A stretch of 64,000 nucleotides of DNA from an uncultured Lachnospiraceae bacterium (GTDB lineage Bacteria > Bacillota > Clostridia > Lachnospirales > Lachnospiraceae). Of the stretch, positions 27,766 to 37,500 are shown one piece after another (the first letter of the stretch is position 1; the number at the start of each line of letters is the position of its first letter). The notes under the pieces were generated by a model that saw only the letters and a program-made list of their open reading frames with translations, was not told the DNA's origin and did no database searches. The position numbers were made by a program, and so were the translations under genes. The DNA is taken from assembly GCA_910578555.1 (NCBI GenBank), contig CAJTPS010000001.1, positions 186,001-250,000 on the forward strand, in the 5' to 3' direction.

Positions 27766-28611
27766 ATGGGTAAGCATATAGAAAAAATGGTCTTTATTGT
27801 GTGCGGCATCTGTACGTTGTTGCTGCTGCTGAAAATTGGACCTAAAGTAATAAACTTTATTCAGGGGTTCGTGACAAAACCAACTTTGACATATTGTGAG
27901 ATGACGGAACGGGAGCGGGAGTTCTTAAAGGCGGAGAGCGACTATCATGAAGCTGATGTCAAAAGATATGATGAGGGTATGTTATATTCGTCTGAAATGA
28001 AAGAGTTGGAATGGGTGCGGAAGTTATACAAAGATCTCGAGGAAAGATATCCGGGATACCAGTTTCAGATTACGTGGAAGACACATACGGGCATGTTTGG
28101 TCCGCTGGGGTTTTATGTGTATTATATGAAGGAAGAAACTACAGAGCGCGAATTTAGAGCTTATGTCTATTACGATGATCAGGGTGATTATGACTATGAG
28201 GAGGATTACTTTTATGGCTATTTTGTGGAGGAAGAGTATGCGGCGTATGTCGGAGAGCTCCTGAAGGAGAAGGGGGTGGATAAAATTGTGAAAACGGGAG
28301 GAGTGATGCTGACTGTCATGGGAAAGGAGTGCGACAGCAGTATTACGGTAGAGGAGATTGTGAACGAACATATAGAAGAGATGTCCCCTGCAGTCAGGAT
28401 TTATCTGGCTGCAAAGGGAATGACGGAAGAGGAATGTAAAAAGCAAGGAGAAGAAATACAGGAGAAACTTGAAGAGATTAATCTCAGGGGCGTATATTAC
28501 ATACATTTTTGTGACATGACAGAGGAAGAAATGGTATCTTCGGAAGACACGATAGACATATATATACATAGTTGTGAATCGTGGAACTGGGGAAAGGAGG
28601 ATGAAGAATAA
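27766..28611 (+). CDS. Candidate T7SS immunity protein, copy 2 (chimeric)
   Basis: 281 residues. The N-terminal ~75 residues (MGKHIEKMVFIVCGICTLLL...) are almost base-identical to copy 5 at 39906 and differ from copies 1, 3 and 4. From about 28214 the gene is almost base-identical to copy 1. It is therefore a recombinant of two lineages. The membrane anchor is residues ~8-25, followed by TYCEMTEREREFLKAESDYH. The stop overlaps the start of a truncated toxin ORF (TAATG). Function inferred as for copy 1. Confidence 0.7.
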   Translation: MGKHIEKMVFIVCGICTLLLLLKIGPKVINFIQGFVTKPTLTYCEMTEREREFLKAESDYHEADVKRYDEGMLYSSEMKELEWVRKLYKDLEERYPGYQFQITWKTHTGMFGPLGFYVYYMKEETTEREFRAYVYYDDQGDYDYEEDYFYGYFVEEEYAAYVGELLKEKGVDKIVKTGGVMLTVMGKECDSSITVEEIVNEHIEEMSPAVRIYLAAKGMTEEECKKQGEEIQEKLEEINLRGVYYIHFCDMTEEEMVSSEDTIDIYIHSCESWNWGKEDEE

Positions 28612-29045
28612 TGGATGATGAACTGTTGAAAGTAGAACAAGTGCTTCTGCTGGAAAATTTAACATATCTGGCAAATAAGGATGACGTTATGTATGATCTG
28701 GCAGCGATACAGAAGACGGATGAAGATAAAGTTTTTACAGTGAGAGAAATTGTTAATAAAATTGGCATAGACGAACTGGACGAAAACATCGACTATAGCA
28801 CTTTGCAAAACGGGGAAGAATGGCGCAAGGTCCTGGAAGCAATTCAGGCGGACGAAACACTTCTGAATATGACAATGATAGCGGTGAAGGAAGGCTCTGA
28901 GGAAACAGGGGGAACGGCCAAGAAACAGATACGTGTTGGGAAGGAGAGAATGGGTGAAAAAGAGAACAAAAGTAATTCTTATTATATTGTCTGTATTGCT
29001 TGTGACAGGAATTGCAGGCATCGCATACCGTATCCATGTATATAG
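28611..29045 (+). CDS. Truncated lipase toxin 5' fragment (orphan N-terminal module 1)
   Basis: The first ~104 codons are a close copy of the N terminus of the intact toxin (MDDELLKVEQVLLLENLTYL through AVKEGSEETGGTA). Homology stops just before the first core strand and the FRGT oxyanion motif, so no catalytic residue is present. Beyond that the frame runs into the next immunity gene, overlapping it by ~90 bases, and ends at 29045 (144 residues). There are no stops in the homologous part. Whether it is expressed as a peptide is unknown. Confidence 0.6.
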   Translation: MDDELLKVEQVLLLENLTYLANKDDVMYDLAAIQKTDEDKVFTVREIVNKIGIDELDENIDYSTLQNGEEWRKVLEAIQADETLLNMTMIAVKEGSEETGGTAKKQIRVGKERMGEKENKSNSYYIVCIACDRNCRHRIPYPCI

Positions 29046-29787
29046 AGAGGATTCAAAACCGAAATATTGTGAACTGACAGATAAAGAGCGGGAATTCCTG
29101 AATGCTTTCCGTGATTATAACTGGCGCGATATGGAAAGGTTTAGGGAAGGAATGCTGTATGAATATGAAATCCTGCAGTTAGACTGGCTGCGGCGTTTAT
29201 ATGCAGATCTTGAGGAACGGTATCCCGGATATCGTTTCTATATTTCAGACAAAACTGCTCCCGGAATGTTCGGTCCGGCGGGATACTCTTTGTATTACAC
29301 AAAAGAAGAAACTACAGGGCGTGAATTTGATACACATGCATATTTTAAAGATGGAGATTACGCTTATGAGGAGGATAATTTCTACGCTTATTTTGTGGAA
29401 GAAGAATATCCGACGTATGTCGGAGAACTCCTGAAGGAGAAGGGGGTGGATAAGATAGCCAAAACGGGAGGGGTAATGTCGACTGTCATGGGAAAGGAAT
29501 GCGACAGCGGTATTACAGTTGAGGAGATTGTGAATGAATACATAGAAGAAATATCACCAAATGTATGGATATTTTTGGAAGCAAAAGGAATGACGGAAGA
29601 GGAGTGCAAGGAGTCTGCTGAAAAAGTACAGGAGAAGCTTGAGGAGATAAATCTTAAGGGTTCATATGCCATATATTTTTGTGATATGCCAGGGGATGAG
29701 ATAGTATCTTCAGAGAAGGAAGATATGGTATTCATACATATACACCGTTGCCAGTCATGGAACTGGGGAAAGGAGGATAAAGAATAA
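28954..29787 (+). CDS. Candidate T7SS immunity protein, copy 3
   Basis: 277 residues from GTG 28954, with AAGGAGAG six bases upstream. Membrane anchor VILIILSVLLVTGIAGIAY, then KYCELTDKEREFLNAFRDYNWRD. The N-terminal half is very close to copy 1; the C-terminal quarter diverges (EYIEEISPNVWIFLEAKG, CDMPGDEIVSSEKEDM), suggesting a different specificity. The stop overlaps the next toxin fragment start. Confidence 0.7.
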   Translation: MKKRTKVILIILSVLLVTGIAGIAYRIHVYREDSKPKYCELTDKEREFLNAFRDYNWRDMERFREGMLYEYEILQLDWLRRLYADLEERYPGYRFYISDKTAPGMFGPAGYSLYYTKEETTGREFDTHAYFKDGDYAYEEDNFYAYFVEEEYPTYVGELLKEKGVDKIAKTGGVMSTVMGKECDSGITVEEIVNEYIEEISPNVWIFLEAKGMTEEECKESAEKVQEKLEEINLKGSYAIYFCDMPGDEIVSSEKEDMVFIHIHRCQSWNWGKEDKE

Positions 29788-30143
29788 TGGAAGACGAGTT
29801 ATTGAAAGTTGAACAAGTGCTGTTACTGGAAAATCTTACTTATCTGGCAGACAAAGGGGTGATGAAGACTCTGGCACAGATACAGGAAAAATATAAAGAC
29901 CAAACCTTAACAGTAGAAAAAATCGTAAAGGAAATCACCATAGACCAACTGGACGAAAACATCGACTATAGCACTTTGCAAAACGGGGAAGAATGGCGCA
30001 AGGTCCTGGAAGCGATTAAGGCAGACGATACGCTTCTAAATATGACGATGATAGCGGTGAAGGAAGGCTCTGCGGAAACCGGGGGCAAAGTCAAGAAACA
30101 GATACGTTCCAGGAGGGAGAAAATAAGTGAAAAAGAAAACTAA
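29787..30143 (+). CDS. Truncated lipase toxin 5' fragment (orphan N-terminal module 2)
   Basis: A 118-codon ORF starting inside the previous stop (TAATG). It encodes a divergent version of the toxin N terminus (LAQIQEKYKDQTLTVEKIVK), then IDQLDENIDYSTLQNGEEW and ends its homology at SAETGG, the same junction as fragment 1. Both fragments continue with a similar KKQIR... tail, showing that they arose from one duplicated unit. The ORF ends within the start of the next immunity gene. Confidence 0.6.
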   Translation: MEDELLKVEQVLLLENLTYLADKGVMKTLAQIQEKYKDQTLTVEKIVKEITIDQLDENIDYSTLQNGEEWRKVLEAIKADDTLLNMTMIAVKEGSAETGGKVKKQIRSRREKISEKEN

Positions 30144-30954
30144 AATAATTCTTATCATATTGTCTGTACTGCTTGCGGCAGGAATTGCAGGCATATCATA
30201 CCGTATTCATATATACAGAGAGGATTCAAAACCGAAATATTGTGAACTGACAGACAAAGAGCGGGAATTCCTGAATGCTTTCCGTGATTATAACGGGCGC
30301 GACATGGAAAGGTTTAGGGAAGGAATGCTGTATGAATATGAAATCATGCAGTTAGACTGGCTGCGGCGTGTATACGCAGACCTCGAGGAACGGTATCCTG
30401 GATATCAGTTCTATATTTCGGACAAAACTGCTCCCGGAATGTTCGGTCCGGCGGGATACTCTTTGTATTACACAAAAGAAGAAACTACAGGGCGTGAATT
30501 TGATACACAGGCATATTTTAAAGATGGAGATTATGCCTATGAGAAGGATAACTTCTACGCTTATTTTGTGGAGGAAGAGTATGCGGCGTATGTCGGGGAA
30601 CTCCTGAAGGAGAAGGGGGTGGATAAGATAGCCAAAACGGGAGGGATAATGTTAACTGCCATGGGAAAGGAATGCGACGGCAGTATTACAGTTGAGGAGA
30701 TTGTGAATGAACATATAGAAAAGATGTCTCCTGCAGTCAGGATTTATCTAGCTACAAAAGGAATGACGGAAGAGGAATGTAAAAAGCAAGGAGAAGAAAT
30801 ACAGGAGAAACTTGAAGAGATCAATCTCAGGGGCATATATTACATACATTTTTGTGACATGACAGAGGAAGAAATAGTATCTTCTGAGGACATGATAGAC
30901 ATATATATACATAGCTGCGAATCGTGGAATTGGGGGAAGGAAGAAAACAAATAA
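30127..30954 (+). CDS. Candidate T7SS immunity protein, copy 4 (paired with the intact toxin)
   Basis: 275 residues from GTG 30127 (AGGAGGGAG upstream). Membrane anchor IILIILSVLLAAGIAGISY, then KYCELTDKEREFLNAFRDYNGRD. The middle resembles copy 3 (DKTAPGMFGPAGYSLYYT) and the C terminus resembles copies 1 and 2. The stop codon overlaps the ATG of the full-length lipase toxin, so the two are translationally coupled, as expected of an immunity-toxin pair. Confidence 0.75.
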   Translation: MKKKTKIILIILSVLLAAGIAGISYRIHIYREDSKPKYCELTDKEREFLNAFRDYNGRDMERFREGMLYEYEIMQLDWLRRVYADLEERYPGYQFYISDKTAPGMFGPAGYSLYYTKEETTGREFDTQAYFKDGDYAYEKDNFYAYFVEEEYAAYVGELLKEKGVDKIAKTGGIMLTAMGKECDGSITVEEIVNEHIEKMSPAVRIYLATKGMTEEECKKQGEEIQEKLEEINLRGIYYIHFCDMTEEEIVSSEDMIDIYIHSCESWNWGKEENK

Positions 30955-32717
30955 TGGATGATGAATTATTGAAAGTTGAGCAGGTACTTTTACTGGAAAA
31001 TTTAACATATCTGGCAAATAAGGATGATGTTATGTATGATCTGGCAGAGATACAGAAGACGGATGAAGATAAAGTTTTTACGGTGAGAGAAATTGTTAAT
31101 AAAATCGCCATAGACCAACTGGACGAAAACATCGACTACAGTACTTATGAAAACGGGGAAGACTGGCGTAAGGTCCTGGAAGCGATTCTGGCGGACGATA
31201 CGCTTCCTGATATGACGATGATAGCGGTGAAGGAAGGCTCTGCGGAAACGGGGGGAACGGCCGCGGTATTCTTTAATGATGAGACCGGGGAAGTTGTGGT
31301 TGCGTTCCGCGGGACAGAGAAATACGAATGGAAGGATAACTTTGTCGGAGGTGCCTTAACATCCATAAAGACAGCAGTAGAGGCTCTTGATCAGACAAAG
31401 ACATCCGAAACCGGGCAGGAGAAGGGCGCCGCCTTCATTTCAGAGCAGGATTTTGAGAGCATGTATGTTGACCTGACTACATATTATCAGGAGGAGGCGC
31501 TGAAGTGGTATCAGAGTCTGGACATTCCAACGCTGACAAGAGGCACTGCGAAAACAATCACAGTCACAGGACACTCCAAGGGAGGAAACAAGGCAAAATA
31601 TATTACGATCCGTGACGATTCTGTTACACGCTGCCTGTCATTTGACGGGCAGGGATTTTCTGATGAATTTTTTGAGAAATACGGGCGCAGGATTGCCGAG
31701 CGGGCGTATGCCATAACCAATCATAACGTGAATTTTGATTACGTCAATCTTCTACTGAATGACGTGGGGGAGAGGATTTATTATGTAGGATATGGATATG
31801 GCATAGGAAAAATACTGGAAGCACACTGCCCGAATTCTTTCTTTCAATATGATGAAAAAGGGAGGGCATATATGGTAGTTGCCGAGGGGCAGGCAGAGTT
31901 AATGATGGAAGTGGATAAGTTCCTCAACAGCTATCTGCGTACGCTGCCGGATCAAAAGAAGGTGGAAACGCTGGAGCTGATCGGAGAAATCGCGCAGGCA
32001 TACCTGGGGGTGGATGAAAACGATGAAGAAGAGCGCGAGAATCTGGTAAAAATCATTGACAGGCTGGAAGGCTGGGATGTGGTGGCGAGTCTGCTTGCAT
32101 ATTTTACACAATATATAGCATTGCATCCGGAACTTGTAAATGCATTTGACGGTATGCTCGAAAATTTCTGGCCGGATGAAGAGTGGAGATATATCTATAG
32201 TGTGGTGAAAGCCTGTGGGACAGGATTGGCTGCTTCTGTTCCACACGCAGAAGCAAGGAACCAGATAAAGGCGGCGCTCGGCATTTTAGGGTCTGGGAGT
32301 AAGGGTGCTGACTTTCAGATACCTTCCGTCTGCCGCCCGTTAGAGCGTAACCGCGTATTCAGCATGAATGAGATGCTGGAGATCGGCGAGAGAGGACGGG
32401 CTCTTATGCAGACAGGCAGTGAGGCGTGTATGGTGTGGGACGAGCAGTTGTCGAGGCTGGAGGAGCTTCTGGACGTGCTGCCGGCGGAGGTGGATGCCTC
32501 CGCCCTGAAGAATACGCTCGCACAGCGCGGCGGTCCCTTTTACTCGGACGAATATGAGCGGATGGGGACGATCATATACAACACCACGCACAGGATCGCA
32601 GAGGATATGCAGCACTACGACGCAGAAGCGGCTAAGAATATCAATGAGATCACGGGGAATCTGGATGCCATTACATTGAATATTAACAAGCTGAGGGAGA
32701 GGATCTGGGAGACATGA
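30954..32717 (+). CDS. T7SS lipase toxin with reverse (C-terminal) targeting domain, DUF2974/TslA-like
   Basis: 587 residues, no signal peptide. Residues ~1-105 are the N-terminal module also found as orphan fragments. Residues ~106-330 form an alpha/beta-hydrolase of the DUF2974 type: oxyanion FRGT (118-121), nucleophile S208 in GHSKGG, SFDGQGFSDEFFE, and AHCPNSFF, which holds a plausible catalytic histidine. Residues ~455-587 are helical (NRVFSMNEMLEIGERGRALM...NINEITGNLDAITLNINKL), LXG/WXG-like but at the C terminus. S. aureus TslA has this reverse layout and is a secreted phospholipase. Coupled to copy-4 immunity upstream; the downstream essA-like ATG overlaps its stop. Confidence 0.82.
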   Translation: MDDELLKVEQVLLLENLTYLANKDDVMYDLAEIQKTDEDKVFTVREIVNKIAIDQLDENIDYSTYENGEDWRKVLEAILADDTLPDMTMIAVKEGSAETGGTAAVFFNDETGEVVVAFRGTEKYEWKDNFVGGALTSIKTAVEALDQTKTSETGQEKGAAFISEQDFESMYVDLTTYYQEEALKWYQSLDIPTLTRGTAKTITVTGHSKGGNKAKYITIRDDSVTRCLSFDGQGFSDEFFEKYGRRIAERAYAITNHNVNFDYVNLLLNDVGERIYYVGYGYGIGKILEAHCPNSFFQYDEKGRAYMVVAEGQAELMMEVDKFLNSYLRTLPDQKKVETLELIGEIAQAYLGVDENDEEERENLVKIIDRLEGWDVVASLLAYFTQYIALHPELVNAFDGMLENFWPDEEWRYIYSVVKACGTGLAASVPHAEARNQIKAALGILGSGSKGADFQIPSVCRPLERNRVFSMNEMLEIGERGRALMQTGSEACMVWDEQLSRLEELLDVLPAEVDASALKNTLAQRGGPFYSDEYERMGTIIYNTTHRIAEDMQHYDAEAAKNINEITGNLDAITLNINKLRERIWET

Positions 32718-33145
32718 GCATGATGGGGAACGGATATGAGAACAGCGTAGACGGTGGGTGGGGACGGGAGGATATTGAGCTGCATCCGGAACTGGTTAAG
32801 CAGAGGCAGGATGTGTACAGTTCACTCACCGATCTATACGGAGTAGATGTTTTTACTACAGAGTTTAGAGATATTGTGGAACGCGTAGTAAATGAAAGGA
32901 AACAAAGGGAAGAGTTGATTGAAGAACAGGTATTTGCGGAGGATATGCTGAGACAGCAGGCGGCGGATACACAGATTACGGAGCAGTTGTTTCTCGGACA
33001 GAAGCAGAATATTTTATCGCCGGATTATAAGAGTGGCTCGGATTCATGGTCTCTTATGCAGACCGGAGTAGTGCTCATTGCAGTGCTGGCGGTATCTGCG
33101 CTCTATATTTTTATATTTCAGGACAGAAAGGTGAGAAAGAAATGA
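32714..33145 (+). CDS. EssA-like type VII secretion membrane protein
   Basis: 143 residues with one C-terminal membrane helix (SLMQTGVVLIAVLAVSALYIFIF, ~115-137) and a charged N-terminal domain containing a coiled coil (IVERVVNERKQREELIEEQVF). There is little sequence similarity to recognise. Size, a C-terminal membrane helix and position immediately before the EsaB, EssB and EssC homologues fit EssA. ATGA overlaps join it to the toxin upstream and to the EsaB-like gene downstream. Confidence 0.55.
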   Translation: MSMMGNGYENSVDGGWGREDIELHPELVKQRQDVYSSLTDLYGVDVFTTEFRDIVERVVNERKQREELIEEQVFAEDMLRQQAADTQITEQLFLGQKQNILSPDYKSGSDSWSLMQTGVVLIAVLAVSALYIFIFQDRKVRKK

Positions 33146-33375
33146 TCTACACACTATGTTGGGAAGAAGGCGGATTTATGCGGGATATCAGCGTAAACCG
33201 CGAACAGAAAATATCTGAGACGATAGCAATCCTAATCGATGGAGGGGCATTGGCACGTAAGCCGGATCATCAGGCTGTCAGAGTTTTCTCTATGAGAAAA
33301 GGTGAATATATTAATTTCAATGAAAGTTATGAGAACGAAGAAATTTTTAACGGCGATATTCTGTATATCAAATAG
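33142..33375 (+). CDS. EsaB/YukD-like ubiquitin-fold protein
   Basis: 77 residues with the ubiquitin-like pattern of YukD: two opening strands (IYTLCWEEGGFMRDISVN), a helix (ETIAILIDGGAL), then VRVFSMRKGEYINFNESYENEEIFNGDILYI. The closing GDILYI is characteristic of YukD/EsaB. A cytoplasmic regulator or component of T7SSb. ATGA overlap with the preceding gene. Confidence 0.8.
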   Translation: MIYTLCWEEGGFMRDISVNREQKISETIAILIDGGALARKPDHQAVRVFSMRKGEYINFNESYENEEIFNGDILYIK

Positions 33376-33389
33376 AAAGGTGGTAGGAA

Positions 33390-34511
33390 ATGGGAACGTT
33401 TTATGCAGAAGAACTATGTGAAACACGAACGAAGTCAAACATGTGCGCCCGGAGCGCTTATGATGTTGCGCGGCTGTGCAGCAGGAACAGTCTTTTCCTG
33501 GACTGCAGGACGACCGATGACAAGGAAACGGTAAGCTTCTACTATGACATACACGCGAAAGAGCAGTTTGTTAAGCTGCGGGGAACCAGGAAGATCAACC
33601 GGCTGACGGCGCTTTTGGAGATAGCCGGGATGTATCCTGTGTTTCGGGAATACTGTTTTACGCTTGATCCTGATAATCTGTATTATGACAGAAATTACCG
33701 GGCTTATGTGAAAGAAAGAGACTTGTATGAAAGAGGAAGTCTGGGGGATGAGGAGGAATTCCTGATTCAGTATAAGGCTCTGATCGGTTGCATTATGCAG
33801 AAGAAATACTCCTTTGCAGATTATTATAATGGCGGCACTGATCTGTATGATAAGAATGCTTTCTTAAAGAAAATGAATGAAAAGGAGAGCATTGAGGAGA
33901 TTGCAGAGTTTCTGCAGGAGGAATATGAGCAGCTTGACGAAATGATCCGGTCTAAAAAAGTGGAAGTCAATAAATCATGGTACCGAATCAGCAGCGGCTG
34001 TATCACGACGACAATTATATTGCTGACGGCGGCATGTGTATTTATCGTATATCTTATGCTGAACCTTCTTCCCAGAAAAAACGCAATGCTGAGTGCGGCG
34101 GGAAGTTATCTGTCCGGCAACTATGTGAAAGTTATAGATGACCTGCAGAGTGTGGACATGCAGTATTTGAACCAGTATCAAAAATATATGCTGGCAGTAT
34201 CCTATGTCAGAAGCGAGAGCCTGACGCCGGAACAGAAGGAGAATATATTATCGGAAATAACGATAGAAGGGGAGGAGAAGCTGAAAGATTACTGGATCTG
34301 TCTTGGGCGCCTTGACATCATAGAGGCTGAAAATGTGGCAATGCAGCGCTCCGACGATGAACTGTTGTTATATGCCTATATGACGGAGAAAGCCATTCTG
34401 GAGAAAAATACGGAAATAGACGGAGAAGAGAAACTGCAAAGGCTTGCAGAGCTGGAAACAAAAATAGAGGAACTGGCAAAACAATACGAAGAGGAAGATG
34501 AAAATACATAA
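33390..34511 (+). CDS. EssB/YukC-like type VII secretion pseudokinase
   Basis: 373 residues: an N-terminal cytoplasmic domain of ~195 residues corresponding to the EssB pseudokinase fold, a single membrane helix (~205-225, IILLTAACVFIVYLML), then an extracytoplasmic helical domain (SYLSGNYVKVIDDLQSVDMQYLNQYQKYMLAVSYV) ending in a coiled coil. The architecture and the motif of membrane helix followed by YLSGNY/LNQYQKYMLAVSYV match YukC/EssB. Lies between the EsaB-like and EssC-like genes, as in S. aureus. Confidence 0.85.
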   Translation: MGTFYAEELCETRTKSNMCARSAYDVARLCSRNSLFLDCRTTDDKETVSFYYDIHAKEQFVKLRGTRKINRLTALLEIAGMYPVFREYCFTLDPDNLYYDRNYRAYVKERDLYERGSLGDEEEFLIQYKALIGCIMQKKYSFADYYNGGTDLYDKNAFLKKMNEKESIEEIAEFLQEEYEQLDEMIRSKKVEVNKSWYRISSGCITTTIILLTAACVFIVYLMLNLLPRKNAMLSAAGSYLSGNYVKVIDDLQSVDMQYLNQYQKYMLAVSYVRSESLTPEQKENILSEITIEGEEKLKDYWICLGRLDIIEAENVAMQRSDDELLLYAYMTEKAILEKNTEIDGEEKLQRLAELETKIEELAKQYEEEDENT

Positions 34512-34528
34512 TTCCGGGGAGAAAATAC

Positions 34529-37500
34529 ATGAAGGAAAAAGAAGTCTTAGTGTTTCAAAGAAAAGATACCTTGTTTATTGATTCGGGGCAGGGGAATATC
34601 AGAATCGAAGATTTTCCAGTAAAAATCCTGATTGCAGACGGCAATAATGTGTACTTTGAGCCGGGGATACGGGAGCGGAAGGAGAGGGTGTCCTGCGGGG
34701 GCAGGGAGATTGTCTGTAGTGCGGACGGCGTATGGCATACAGTAGAATACGGTGATGAAATTCAGGTGGATGACACCGGTATTGTGCTTTATCCGGATAG
34801 AGTTAAAGTAAAAACAATGCGTAAAGTAGAGACAGAAGGATTAGCGCCGCTTGACCCGCAGGAGAACAGATTTGAGAATTTCCCGAAATATCAGCGTTCC
34901 CCAAGACTGATCAAACGGGTTCCGACGGAACGCATACATATTGAGAATCCGCCGGCGAAAGCGGAGCTCAGTAAAACCAGTCTTGCGCAGATCATTATTA
35001 CACCGCTTATTATGCTGTGCATTACGGTGGCGGTCAGCATATTGATGAAGCGTGGTATCTATGTTGTTGTGTCTGTCGCGACTACAATAGTCAGCATGGT
35101 GGCGTCGGTCATAAAATATATTCATGATAAGAGGGATGTCAGGGAGCGGAACCGGAAAAGAGAAGAAATCTATGATGAGTATCTGCTGAAAATCCGTAAA
35201 GAAATCTATACGGCGCACCAGGCGGAACAGGAGGCTTACACATACAATTATCCGCCGATCGGGCAGATAGAGAATATGATCAATGAGTGCAGCAGCAGAA
35301 TCTATGAAAGGAGCGCAGGGGATGAGGATTTTCTGACTTTTGCGATCGGGCATCAGGCAGAACCGGTAAGCTTTACAATCGATTATACACATAAAGAGCT
35401 TGCGATGGAAGATGACGTGTTAGAAGCGGAAGCACAGGAGATCTGTAACCGGTTGGGGACCATAGAGAATAAACCTGTGGTGATAGACTTGAAACAGGCA
35501 CATGTCGGTCTGGTGGGACAGAAAGACGTGATTCATGAACAGTTGAAGCTGATATTGTCCCAGCTGGCTTTTGCGCAGAGCTATCACGAACTTCAGATCA
35601 TCAATATATATGACAAGAAATACAGAGAGGACTTCCACTGGATGAGATGGTTCCCGCATGTTAAGATACAGGCGTTAAATGTATACGGGAACATCGATTC
35701 GGAGAGGATGAGGGATCAGGTGTTAGGAAGTCTGCACCAAATCATTAAAGAGAGAAAACTGCGGGTGGAGGAGAGCCATAAGGAAGGGAGGTTTATGCCG
35801 CATTTTCTGTTTGTGATAGATGAACCCCGGCTCATTATGGATCACTCTATTATGGAGTATCTGAATAAAGAGGGTGATAATCTGGGCTTTTCCATTATCT
35901 ATACTTCCTATATGAGAGCCAATCTTCCCGAGAATATCGGGACGGTTGTTATGCTGGATGATTCCGGGAACGGGACGCTTCTTCTGGAGAACAAGGAAGT
36001 GAGAAACCTGCATTTCAAGCTGGAGCATTCTGCAGGAACAGATTATGAGAAGATGGCGAGAAATTTGAGTATGCTGGTGCATGAGAAGGGGATCGTATCA
36101 CAGATCCCGGAGAGCATTACTTTTTTCCAGATGTATCATATTGAGAAGCCGCAGCAACTGCAGATTGCGAGAAGATGGGCGAAGGGAGAATCACATAAAT
36201 CACTGGCAGTTCCGTTAGGCGTTCGCGGGACAGACGATTATTTGTACCTGAACTTGCATGAGAAAGCGCACGGACCGCACGGTCTGGTGGCGGGAACTAC
36301 CGGCTCCGGTAAATCAGAGATTATCCAGTCGTATATTTTATCGCTTGCAGTTAATTTCCATCCCTATGAAGTCGGATTCCTGCTGATCGATTATAAGGGA
36401 GGCGGAATGGCCGGGTTATTTAAGAATCTGCCGCATCTGCTGGGGACGATTACTAATCTGGATGGGAGCGAGAGTATGCGCGCCATGGCTTCTATTAAGA
36501 GTGAGCTGGCAAGGCGGCAGAGGATTTTCAGTGAGAATAATGTGAATCATATTAACGCCTATAATAAACTGTTTAAACTGGGAGAAGTGAGCGAGCCGAT
36601 TCCGCACCTGTTTCTGATCAGTGATGAGTTCGCGGAATTGAAGAAAGAGCAGCCGGACTTCATGAAAGAACTGGTGTCTGCCGCGAGAATCGGAAGAAGT
36701 CTCGGGATTCATCTGATTCTCGCGACGCAGAAGCCGAGCGGTGTCGTTGATGACCAGATATGGACGAATTCAAGATTTAAGCTTGCGTTGAAAGTCCAGA
36801 ATGAAGCGGATAGTAAAGAAATCATCAAGACCCCTGATGCAGCCACAATTGTTCAACCCGGGCGGGCATACCTGCAGGTCGGCAATAATGAAATCTATGA
36901 ATTGTTTCAGTCGGCGTGGAGCGGCGCAGTGTATAAGGAAGACAGTGAAGGAAGCGGAACCGATGACAGGGTCTATCTGATTAACGAACTGGGGCAGGGA
37001 GAACTGGTAAACGGAGAAAGCAATCAGAAGCATGGGAAAGAACAGATACCGGCAACGCAGCTGGATGTCGTGATCGACGAAGTTGCCCGGGTTTTTGCTG
37101 ATATGAATGTCGCACCCGTGAGACGGCCGTGGCTTCCGCCGCTTCCATATAAGATGCTGAGCCCGTACAGCCATACGGGACAGGAGACAGTAAACAGAGA
37201 GGATGAAGCGGTTCCTCTGGACTTGTCGATTGCAATCGGAATGGTGGACATTCCGGAACAGCAGCTACAGACAGAATATGTCCTGAACCCGGTCAAGGAC
37301 GGTAATATAGCCTTTTTTGCAGCGGCCGGCTATGGAAAATCCGTATTCCTTGAGACCGTAATACTGAGTCTGGCGCTTAAGAACAGCGTGGACAGATTAA
37401 ACTTTTATATCTGTGATTTCGGGAATAATGCATTGATCCCGCTAAATGCACTGCCGCACACATGCGATTATATAACCGTTGACGATAAAGAGCGGATGAC

